Below are positions 6,976 to 13,350 of a DNA stretch of 14,132 nt, in pieces (position 1 is the first letter of the stretch; every line of letters begins with the position of its first letter). Source of the stretch: CBDAKK01 sp965216965 (GTDB lineage: Bacteria > Spirochaetota > Spirochaetia > WTKD01 > G963693115); NCBI GenBank assembly GCA_965216965.1, contig CBDCGX010000017.1, forward strand, positions 1 through 14,132, written 5' to 3'. Under the pieces are notes generated by a model. The model saw only the letters and a program-made list of their open reading frames with translations, was not told the origin of the DNA and searched no databases. A program made the translations under genes and the position numbers.

Positions 6976-7986
6976 TTAACTCCCTTCATTCCCATGTGAC
7001 AGAGTATTAGGTATTCTTGAAAGAATATTGTTTACTTTTTCAAAAACTTTTTCAGTTAATAATTTAACGTCATCAATTGCTTTTATATTTTCAATAAGCT
7101 GTGAAGTTTTTGAAGCTCCTAAGATTACAGAACTTATGGCAGGATTTTTAATACACCACGCTATTGAGAAACGAGCAAGTGATATTCCTAGACTATTCGC
7201 GAGGTCTCCTAGCCTCTTTATTACTTTAAGTCGAGAAGGTCCATATTTTTCTATAAGCAATTTCTTAAGCCACTCATATCCTGGTAGATTCACTCGAGAA
7301 TCTTGAGGTATGCCGTTGTTATATTTTCCACTTAAAAAGCCCGATGCCAAAGGAGACCAAGCAGTAATTCCATATCTAAATTCTTTATATAACATTGAAT
7401 ATTCATTCTCTACTCGATTTCTGTGAAGTAAATTATATTGAGGTTGTTCGGTTATAGGAGCAATAAGGTTGAATTCTCTTGCAATTGCGATTGCATAAGT
7501 AATTTGAGATGCGGTCCATTCCGATGTACCCCAGTAAAGAATTTTTCCTTGCTGTATAAGCATTGTCATAGTTTCTACGACTTCTCTCATCGGAGTAGAT
7601 AAATCTGGTCTATGACAAAAAAACAAGTCAAGATAATTGAGCTGTAATCGTTTAAGAGCAGAATGGCATGCTTCTATAAGATGTTTTCTATGAAGACCAC
7701 ATTGAGTTGGCAGGGGGGCTATTCTGTCTCCAAAGAATGCCTTGCTTGATACTATATAAGAACTTCTTTCCCATCCCAAATCTTTGAAAGCCGCTCCCAT
7801 TATAGATTCAGCATTTCCATATTCATATACTTCAGCATTATCAAAGAAATTCACCCCTGCATCATAAGCTATACTAAAATATTTTTTACTTTGAGACGTG
7901 TCTATTTGTTTTCCAAAGGTCACCCACGACCCAAAAGATAACACACTTACAGGAAGACCGCTATTCCCTAATTTTCTATATAACAT
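6976..7986 (-). CDS. Aldo/keto reductase, voltage-gated K+ channel beta-subunit-like (AKR6/AKR14 type)
   Basis: This is an NADPH-dependent carbonyl reductase of TIM-barrel fold, 336 residues. The start MLYRKLGNSGLPVSVLSFG is that of the family. The catalytic tetrad is Asp49 and Tyr54 (in FFDNAEVY), Lys82 (in SSKAFFG) and His125 (in FCHRPD). The coenzyme-binding segments are WSPLASGFLSGKY and ILGASKTSQLIENI. The phrase GSWVTFGKQ and the run AYDAGVNFFDNAEVY resemble eukaryotic Kv-beta subunits and E. coli YghZ, which reduce reactive aldehydes such as methylglyoxal; the substrate here is unknown. Bacterial members are ordinary enzymes and no channel gene is nearby. The gene stands alone: it is convergent with lipA and 138 bases from fliW. 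No Shine-Dalgarno sequence precedes the ATG, and a TATACT sits where transcription would begin at the ATG itself. Confidence 0.94.
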   Translation of the reverse strand: MLYRKLGNSGLPVSVLSFGSWVTFGKQIDTSQSKKYFSIAYDAGVNFFDNAEVYEYGNAESIMGAAFKDLGWERSSYIVSSKAFFGDRIAPLPTQCGLHRKHLIEACHSALKRLQLNYLDLFFCHRPDLSTPMREVVETMTMLIQQGKILYWGTSEWTASQITYAIAIAREFNLIAPITEQPQYNLLHRNRVENEYSMLYKEFRYGITAWSPLASGFLSGKYNNGIPQDSRVNLPGYEWLKKLLIEKYGPSRLKVIKRLGDLANSLGISLARFSIAWCIKNPAISSVILGASKTSQLIENIKAIDDVKLLTEKVFEKVNNILSRIPNTLSHGNEGS

Positions 7987-7992
7987 GTTTAA

Positions 7993-7998
7993 AGTATA
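7993..7998 (-). promoter_or_regulatory. Candidate -10 box for the aldo/keto reductase gene
   Basis: Minus-strand 7998-7993 reads TATACT. The seventh base after it is 7986, the A of the start codon, which would make the transcript leaderless. The -35 region is T-rich but has no good hexamer. The position and the absence of a Shine-Dalgarno sequence are suggestive only. Confidence 0.4.
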
Positions 7999-8124
7999 TC
8001 ATATTACTTATATTAAAAAGAAATATAAACCCAACCCCAACATTTCTTTCAAATTCCATACATAATGATACATTTTTTTTAAAAAAAATAAAGAGAACGC
8101 GTGTATAAAATATATATTTTCATG

Positions 8125-8649
8125 CTACGAATTTTCAATAGAAGTTGTATTTTGAGATGAATAATTTAAATGATCAAACACAGGTTTTCCAGTAAAGACC
8201 GAATGTCTTATGCACCACTTGTCTTCTTCTTGGTTTATGCACTGGCATCCTATATTTTCATCAGTATTAAGCACTATTGGACCCAAAAGATTACATGTTG
8301 TGTCTTTACTATTATGGGTTGTAATAATTGAAAAAACAGCAATGCTTTTTTCTGATGGACACTTAAGCCTACTATAGTCATCTTCGTTCAAATTAAGAAT
8401 ATAATCTGAACGAACAAGATAAGGATTAACAATATAAAATTGTGTATTAGGATTAGGAAACGTTTCAAAAACATTCATGGGCCCATTAGAAAAAGAACGT
8501 ATTTGGTAAAAGCAATTCTTCTCAAAACCAAAAATACCAAAAGGAAAATTAAAAATTTTTCCCATTATTTTTTCTTCATATTCCGATGAATTTGATCCTA
8601 TTTCTGATTTTTTTCTTTCGTTTAATTGAACAGATGTAATTTCAAGCAC
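8125..8649 (-). CDS. fliW: Flagellar assembly factor FliW
   Basis: FliW binds flagellin in the cytoplasm and, when free, inhibits the translational repressor CsrA, so coupling flagellin synthesis to export. The protein has 174 residues. The family core is visible as FPFGIFGFEKN (35-45), FYIVNPYLVRSDY (71-83), the acidic segment LNEDDYSRL, and CNLLGPIVLNTD (119-130). About 12-15 extra residues at the N-terminus and a polar C-terminal tail make it longer than the usual 130-150. It has six cysteines (46, 97, 119, 135, 137, 146), many for this family. The start is GTG at 8649, supported by GGAGG ten bases upstream. It is last in the block, 28 bases after flgL. The csrA gene usually found next is absent. 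Confidence 0.9.
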   Translation of the reverse strand: MLEITSVQLNERKKSEIGSNSSEYEEKIMGKIFNFPFGIFGFEKNCFYQIRSFSNGPMNVFETFPNPNTQFYIVNPYLVRSDYILNLNEDDYSRLKCPSEKSIAVFSIITTHNSKDTTCNLLGPIVLNTDENIGCQCINQEEDKWCIRHSVFTGKPVFDHLNYSSQNTTSIENS

Positions 8650-8659
8650 AGCTATTATT

Positions 8660-8664
8660 CCTCC
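8660..8664 (-). promoter_or_regulatory. Shine-Dalgarno sequence that fixes the fliW GTG start
   Basis: Minus-strand 8664-8660 reads GGAGG, ten bases before the GTG at 8649. No ATG lies at a suitable distance from it; the next in-frame ATG is codon 29, which would delete the sequence just before the FliW core. Confidence 0.75.
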
Positions 8665-8677
8665 AAGTTTTCATTGT

Positions 8678-9922
8678 TTATTTCAAAAAATTTAAAAGAG
8701 TAGTATTCATAATTCGTGTACTCATTGCAAGAACTGCTTGTTGAGCAAGAGATGCTTCATTCATTCTTCGGACAGCGTCAGTTAAATCAATAGACATGTT
8801 ATTTGCATATTGGTTCTTTATAGCAGGTATGTCTTTCATATCTAGTCGTTTGTATACAATATCAAGCCTTTCTGTTACAGCTCCCATTTTACTAAGCCCA
8901 ATTAAAAGAGAGTCAAGACCTTCATCAACACTTCCAAGCACTCTTTCTCCAACATCAGAATAATTATTTTCATACATGGCATCTCTCAAACGAATAAGTG
9001 TATTAAAAACAGTATCACTAAAAACCCGCGTTGTTCCCGCTGTGTTATATGGAGGTGCTTGCCCATTTATAATTCCTATATCTTGCAACACGGTACCTTG
9101 AACATCAGAGATCCACGCTTGCTCCTTTCCATTTGTTGTTATAACTAAAGCTCCTGTACCCGGATCAAGAGATGCCTGTACATTGCTTATTGAGCTATTA
9201 ATTTTATTTATGATTGCATATATGCTATCTCCTTGACCAACAGGAATTTCAACATTATTAATAGCAATAGTTGAATCTTGTGCTACTGTAAAATTTTGAG
9301 CATCTATTCCTCCTTGTACACGAGTTTCTCCTGACCAAAACAATGCACTCCCCACAAGAGTCTGTGCTACTTTATCATTATCAGATATTTCCACAATATT
9401 ACTCTCATTATTCCCTTCATATTCCACAGTATTTATAACGCTTTTATTCATTCTATTTGATGCCATGCGAATATCTCTAAACGGAGGAAATTCCGTTCTT
9501 GTTCCCCCAAAAATATATTTACCATCAGCATCTTGTGCATTTGCTACACTATGTAGTTCCTCTAATAACTGATCAATTTCAACTGCCATTACTGCTCTGT
9601 CTTCTTGGGTATATATTCCATTTGCAGCCTGCACTGCAAGCTCACGAGATCGTTGCATTATTTCTACCGCTTCTCTCACATATCCTTCACTTAATTGTAA
9701 GGAATCATACACCTGTCTATTTTGTTTAGAAAATACTTCTTTTCTTATTAACAAAGAAGAATACCGAGTTGCGTGAGACGCCGCAATAGGGTCGTCTCCA
9801 AGCTCTTGTACACGTTTTTGTGTCGCAATTTGATTCTGTATTTTATTTAATGTTTTTTCTTTTTCATGAATATTTGTTCTTACATCATTATTTGTTTTAT
9901 AAAAAGATATTCTTCCTAACAT
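8678..9922 (-). CDS. flgL: Flagellar hook-filament junction protein FlgL (HAP3)
   Basis: FlgL forms the second junction ring between the hook and the filament; in spirochaetes it works in the periplasmic flagellum. The protein has 414 residues. The N-terminal helical domain (about 1-140) carries ELGDDPIAASHATR (40-53) and ends in DADGKYIFGG (131-140), the family hallmark. The middle (about 165-300) is the surface domain and includes a flagellin-IN-like stretch, GDSIYAIINKINSS (231-244). The C-terminal helix (about 375-414) contains SIDLTDAVRRMNEASLAQQAV. There are no cysteines, as is common for exported axial proteins. An AGAGG lies before the ATG. It follows flgK by 64 bases and precedes fliW by 28, consistent with one transcript. 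Confidence 0.95.
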   Translation of the reverse strand: MLGRISFYKTNNDVRTNIHEKEKTLNKIQNQIATQKRVQELGDDPIAASHATRYSSLLIRKEVFSKQNRQVYDSLQLSEGYVREAVEIMQRSRELAVQAANGIYTQEDRAVMAVEIDQLLEELHSVANAQDADGKYIFGGTRTEFPPFRDIRMASNRMNKSVINTVEYEGNNESNIVEISDNDKVAQTLVGSALFWSGETRVQGGIDAQNFTVAQDSTIAINNVEIPVGQGDSIYAIINKINSSISNVQASLDPGTGALVITTNGKEQAWISDVQGTVLQDIGIINGQAPPYNTAGTTRVFSDTVFNTLIRLRDAMYENNYSDVGERVLGSVDEGLDSLLIGLSKMGAVTERLDIVYKRLDMKDIPAIKNQYANNMSIDLTDAVRRMNEASLAQQAVLAMSTRIMNTTLLNFLK

Positions 9923-9986
9923 GTTTACCTCTTTGCCTAATTAATATCGACTGCCTTTTTTCTTTCTTAAATACTTTCCAAATATA

Positions 9987-11858
9987 TTACACCATATTAA
10001 GCAATGTATCATACGTTGTATTTAAATACGTTAAAAACCTTGCTGCAGCAGAATATGCAGTTTGGAATTTTATCATATCTTGAATTTCTTCATCAAGATT
10101 TACTTTTGATGTTTCTGCCCTATCATCTCTCAACTTTTTCATTATGAGCTCCTGAGTTGTTCTGTAAGTTTCAGCTTCTTGGGAACGACTTCCTATAGAA
10201 GCAACCGCATCAGAAAAATAACCATCAAATGATTGCACCCCTTGAAACCCTACTTTCCTTGTTCTGATGCTAGCTATTTCAAGTGCTATCTTTCCATTTC
10301 CTTTTCCTGCAACTCCATCTTGAGCTATACTTGCAGCAGCAACTTCTCGTGGATCATTCTTAATTGTGGGATTAATAGTTATACTTGCTGCGGGGTCAAG
10401 AAAAGGCGCAACCCCATACTTAGTTGTTGCCAAATTATCACCAGCGTTTCCCACAGCCCAATTATATGCACCTGCAGCCCCAGGAGCAGAAAGCATGCCC
10501 GCATACCCTGCCAAAAACTCTCCACTATCTTGTAATGTTCTAATAACAAAATCTGGGACTTGTGAATCTAAAGCAGCCGTTGCTTTAACTACAATTCTGT
10601 CATCCTGATTGATGGAAGCAACTACTTCTGCCCCACTTGCATTTATTTTATTTATAACATCTTGTACTGTATCTGTAGGATTATAAACAACATCAATAGT
10701 TTCTCCCACAATTGGAGAAGGCAATGTTATCGTTCCACCAAACCCTACTTGGTCTTGCATCTGTACAGAATTTGTCCCAGTCATTCTGTATAGCCAGGTT
10801 TGATCAAATACACCATCACCGGTAGAATCATAGTTTCCTTGCACATTGAGAACGGCAGGTGTCTCTACAAAAAAACCAATATTTGAGTTTTTATTGAGAG
10901 AAACACCTTTTCTGTGAAGTTCATTTGTATTATCCGAAAGTGCAACAACAAAGGTGTTAAGACTTTGTATTTCCCCCCTCACATCTTCATCTCTTGCACG
11001 AATAACAGCAGATAATGCTCCCCCCGAAGTATCTATAGCATCTCTTGTATCACTCCATATAACAGTATAAGTGGTAGCATTATTTGCATTTCTAACCACT
11101 TCCAACTGTCGTGCATAATCGCCTTGAATAAGTATTTTCCCATTTGTATGAATAAGTAGTTCATCAGGATCTCTTCTATCTACTGTAACATTTAACAATG
11201 TGCTTAATTTATCTATAAATAAATCTCGTTTATCTTTTAAATCATTAGCATTATCTCCCAATGCGTCAGCTTGTTTGATTTTATTATTTAAAGTAGCAAT
11301 ATCTTGTGCATATTGATTTATCTGCCCCGTCATTACGACAACTTCTTGATCAAGCATATCTCGTACTTGCAGAAGCTGTTTATATCTATCTCGTATAGCA
11401 GACGTAAGTGTTTCTGTTCGTTCTATAAGCACTATTCTTGCCGAAGTTTGGTCAGGAAATAATGAAACCTCTTGCCATCCAGACCAATAATTATCAAGTG
11501 CACTTCGAATAGAACTATCTCCCACTTCGTTGTAAATTTCTGAGAGTCTCTGCATATATTCACTTCTTTTTTCCCAAAAGCCTTCCTTATTTGCTTGGAA
11601 AACAATTCTATTATCAAGTAATACATTGCGTTGCCTTTGAATATCCGCTATATCAACACCCTGACCTATTTGTCCAGGAGTCTCTGCCCTTCCCATACCT
11701 GGTGCATAAAGAGAATATGTAGCCTCTAACATAACTCTTTGACGAGAATATCCTTCTGTATTTATATTACTTATATTGTGTCCTGCCGTGTTAAGGTTTC
11801 TTGATTCTGCAAAAAGAGCTCGTTTAGAAATCTCAACTCCACTAAATGTAGAATTCAT
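9987..11858 (-). CDS. flgK: Flagellar hook-filament junction protein FlgK (HAP1)
   Basis: FlgK is the first hook-associated protein, exported by the flagellar type III system to cap the hook before FlgL and filament are added. The protein has 623 residues. The N-terminal rod-like motif NLNTAGHNISNINTEGYSRQ (21-40) and the C-terminal DEEIQDMIKFQTAYSAAARFL (589 onward) are diagnostic. A central domain (about 335-480), with an Asp/Gly-rich loop DSTGDGVFD (344-352) and a flagellin-IN-like run DTVQDVINKINASGAEVV (396-413), makes it longer than many FlgK and fits the spirochaetal form. It has no cysteines. GGAGG precedes the ATG at good spacing. The 24-base gap after flgN indicates co-transcription with its chaperone. 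Confidence 0.97.
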   Translation of the reverse strand: MNSTFSGVEISKRALFAESRNLNTAGHNISNINTEGYSRQRVMLEATYSLYAPGMGRAETPGQIGQGVDIADIQRQRNVLLDNRIVFQANKEGFWEKRSEYMQRLSEIYNEVGDSSIRSALDNYWSGWQEVSLFPDQTSARIVLIERTETLTSAIRDRYKQLLQVRDMLDQEVVVMTGQINQYAQDIATLNNKIKQADALGDNANDLKDKRDLFIDKLSTLLNVTVDRRDPDELLIHTNGKILIQGDYARQLEVVRNANNATTYTVIWSDTRDAIDTSGGALSAVIRARDEDVRGEIQSLNTFVVALSDNTNELHRKGVSLNKNSNIGFFVETPAVLNVQGNYDSTGDGVFDQTWLYRMTGTNSVQMQDQVGFGGTITLPSPIVGETIDVVYNPTDTVQDVINKINASGAEVVASINQDDRIVVKATAALDSQVPDFVIRTLQDSGEFLAGYAGMLSAPGAAGAYNWAVGNAGDNLATTKYGVAPFLDPAASITINPTIKNDPREVAAASIAQDGVAGKGNGKIALEIASIRTRKVGFQGVQSFDGYFSDAVASIGSRSQEAETYRTTQELIMKKLRDDRAETSKVNLDEEIQDMIKFQTAYSAAARFLTYLNTTYDTLLNMV

Positions 11859-11882
11859 AATATTCCTCCATGAATATTTTAT

Positions 11883-12377
11883 TTATACATGATGCGATAT
11901 TAACACAGCATGTTTATGTTCTTTTTGATTACTTCCATCGTCTTTATAGATTTTTTTTTCTTCTGTAAAAACAGCATTAAAAAACTCCTGGTATTCATCA
12001 ACTATACTTTGAAAATATTGTTCAATACTTTTAATTCTTCTAATCATATATCTATATTTCTTTATACAACTATTTCCTATCTCAATAATGCTATCGTCAA
12101 ATATATCTCCAAGTCTTTTCTTTATTTGAGTAAGCGAAAGACATTTCTTGGATGTACCAATCCGTTTCGTTATTTTCATTTGAATCACATGAACATCTTC
12201 ATACACTTTATGTATCATATTTACATAATCGCCCTCTTCCAATATGTACATAGATTTATCTTTTTCTTTTAATTCAAAGATAAGGGCTCTATAATACTTT
12301 TGAGCTTCGCATAATACATTATCAAAAGAGATAAGGGATTTTTTTAGTTCTATAATAAGCTGTGACACTTGCTCCAT
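11883..12377 (-). CDS. flgN: FlgN-type flagellar export chaperone for FlgK/FlgL
   Basis: FlgN chaperones bind the C-terminal helices of FlgK and FlgL in the cytoplasm and keep them competent for export. The protein has 164 residues, is almost entirely helical, and begins with a long amphipathic helix (about 1-45) followed by an EEGDY turn (47-51) and a second coiled stretch (about 52-130), the FlgN layout. Sequence conservation in this family is low, so the call rests on helical pattern, length and its place immediately before flgK. The last 20 residues are polar and His/Lys-rich. No Shine-Dalgarno sequence precedes the ATG at 12377. A sigma-28-like -10 motif lies a few bases upstream. Confidence 0.75.
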   Translation of the reverse strand: MEQVSQLIIELKKSLISFDNVLCEAQKYYRALIFELKEKDKSMYILEEGDYVNMIHKVYEDVHVIQMKITKRIGTSKKCLSLTQIKKRLGDIFDDSIIEIGNSCIKKYRYMIRRIKSIEQYFQSIVDEYQEFFNAVFTEEKKIYKDDGSNQKEHKHAVLISHHV

Positions 12378-12386
12378 ATAAGAAAA

Positions 12387-12394
12387 ATATCGGA
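12387..12394 (-). promoter_or_regulatory. Possible sigma-28-like -10 element before flgN
   Basis: Minus-strand 12394-12387 reads TCCGATAT, which shares CCGATA with the FliA-type -10 consensus GCCGATAA. The -35 position at the standard 15-base spacing reads TTAT and matches TAAA poorly. Start would fall about two or three bases before the flgN ATG. This is a weak match kept because of its position. Confidence 0.25.
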
Positions 12395-12440
12395 GCTTAC
12401 AGTGTTTATATAAGGTGTTTTTATAAAAATATTATGCACT

Positions 12441-12851
12441 TTACAATAATATAACTTCAGGGAAAAACACATGAATTAATCCAACAATAACCGTAAGAAG
12501 TCCAAATATTGCACTGTTTGCATTTAAAAATGAAATTAATAACGTAATAGTCTTATTCTTCCCTTTATAAGAATATTTTTCCCATGAGCGGAATACGAGT
12601 ACGCATCCACCTACAATCCCAAATATTGCAGGTATTATATCTCCAATAATGGGAACATTATTGGTTGTTAAAATAAGCAAAAAACCAAGGAATATTGAAA
12701 ATATTCCTACAATAATTGCCAATCGCTTATTTGTAAATATATCCTTATTAAAGATAAAATAGTATTTAAGCAGATTCCCAAAATATTCATAAGAAAGAAA
12801 TAACCCACAAAAAACTAGAAATACAACTGAAAAAAAATATATTTGCACCAT
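12441..12851 (-). CDS. Small four-helix integral membrane protein, function unknown, first in the flagellar block
   Basis: I do not recognise the family. With the start at 12851 it has 136 residues and four predicted membrane helices at about 3-23, 44-62, 66-87 and 111-131, separated by short basic loops (for example KDIFTNKR and RSWEKYSYKGKNK). There is no signal-peptidase site and no catalytic motif. A clear GGAGG lies three bases before an ATG at 12857 but nine bases before the next ATG at 12851, so the second start is favoured. It follows a perfect-consensus promoter and is 63 bases upstream of flgN on the same strand, so it may be co-transcribed with the hook-filament genes. A flagellar role is inferred only from position. 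Confidence 0.7.
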   Translation of the reverse strand: MVQIYFFSVVFLVFCGLFLSYEYFGNLLKYYFIFNKDIFTNKRLAIIVGIFSIFLGFLLILTTNNVPIIGDIIPAIFGIVGGCVLVFRSWEKYSYKGKNKTITLLISFLNANSAIFGLLTVIVGLIHVFFPEVILL

Positions 12852-12860
12852 AATCATATA

Positions 12861-12865
12861 CCTCC
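12861..12865 (-). promoter_or_regulatory. Shine-Dalgarno sequence favouring the second ATG of the membrane protein
   Basis: Minus-strand 12865-12861 reads GGAGG. The spacing is three bases to ATG 12857 and nine to ATG 12851; only the second is in the normal range. Confidence 0.7.
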
Positions 12866-12897
12866 AAAAACCATCAACAATCTATAACCTATTATTA

Positions 12898-12927
12898 ATT
12901 ATAATCAATAGTGATAATAATTGTCAA
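12898..12927 (-). promoter_or_regulatory. Consensus sigma-70 promoter for the membrane protein and probably the flagellar block
   Basis: On the minus strand TTGACA (12927-12922), an 18-base spacer and TATAAT (12903-12898) match the consensus at all twelve positions. Transcription is predicted near 12891, about 40 bases before the start codon and just downstream of the RNase P RNA 3' end. It is the strongest promoter in the window by sequence, which suggests that the membrane protein and probably the junction genes are made constitutively. Confidence 0.8.
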
Positions 12928-12957
12928 ATAAATTCAAGTAAGAATCTATAAAAAATT

Positions 12958-13315
12958 AAAATAAAGAATGGGTGTAAGCTGGATTCTGTGTAAGAGTATT
13001 ATTTATCTATGGCATACATTTCTGTATGTCTATAGCAACCTACCCGCAAATATGAGAATGAGTACTCTTTGCATACATGGTTTTGCTCCGACCAAGGTTT
13101 ACCTACATTTATCTGTTGCCAGTTAAACGGGTGAGCTCTTACCTCACCATTTCACCCTTATTGTGCATTAACTACACAACGGTATATTTTCTGTTGCACT
13201 TTCTCTAGATACAATGTATCCGCCGACATTTCATCGATGGTCTGCTCATTAGGAGTCCAGACTTTCCTCTTCTTTATTTATGGTAAAGAAGCAATACTCA
13301 CCCATTCTTTATTTT
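12958..13315 (-). ncRNA. rnpB: RNase P RNA, bacterial type A
   Basis: This is the catalytic RNA that trims the 5' leader of pre-tRNAs. The ends pair perfectly to form P1: 12961-12974 complements 13299-13312, and three more A-T pairs extend it. Near the 5' end is GAGGAAAGTCTGGACTCC, the conserved P4/CR-I strand, and near the 3' end is ACAGAATCCAGCTTAC, its partner (CR-V). In between, the conserved AGGGTGAAATGGTGAGGTAA and the adjoining GAGCTCACC form the P10-P11 region, followed by GGCAACAG, GGTAAACC, GGGTAGGTTGCTA and a GATAAAT close to the CR-IV/J15 region. The length of about 355 bases is normal. The exact ends are set by P1 pairing and may be off by a few bases. Confidence 0.97.
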
Positions 13316-13321
13316 TATAAT

Positions 13322-13350
13322 CTTATAAACACAAGTTATCTTTTTTTTAA
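13322..13350 (-). promoter_or_regulatory. Candidate rnpB promoter
   Basis: On the minus strand TTAAAA (13350-13345), a 17-base spacer and TATAAG (13327-13322) form a fair promoter. The predicted start near 13315 coincides with the first pairable base of the RNase P P1 helix, which supports it. The -35 box overlaps the stop of the upstream protein gene. Confidence 0.5.

Noticed and set aside
8071..8120. Run of eight T then eight A and the 14-base palindrome at 8107-8120 downstream of fliW, considered as terminator
   Set aside because: No GC-containing stem followed by a T run in the right direction; likely AT-rich filler, perhaps curved DNA.
11432..11626. 64-codon frame in another frame of the flgK strand
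   Set aside because: Inside conserved flgK coding sequence; a chance frame without its own ribosome site.
9987..11858. FlgK length of 623 with a large central insertion, considered as a fusion or anomaly
   Set aside because: The insertion resembles that of spirochaetal FlgK as I recall it, so it is expected rather than new.
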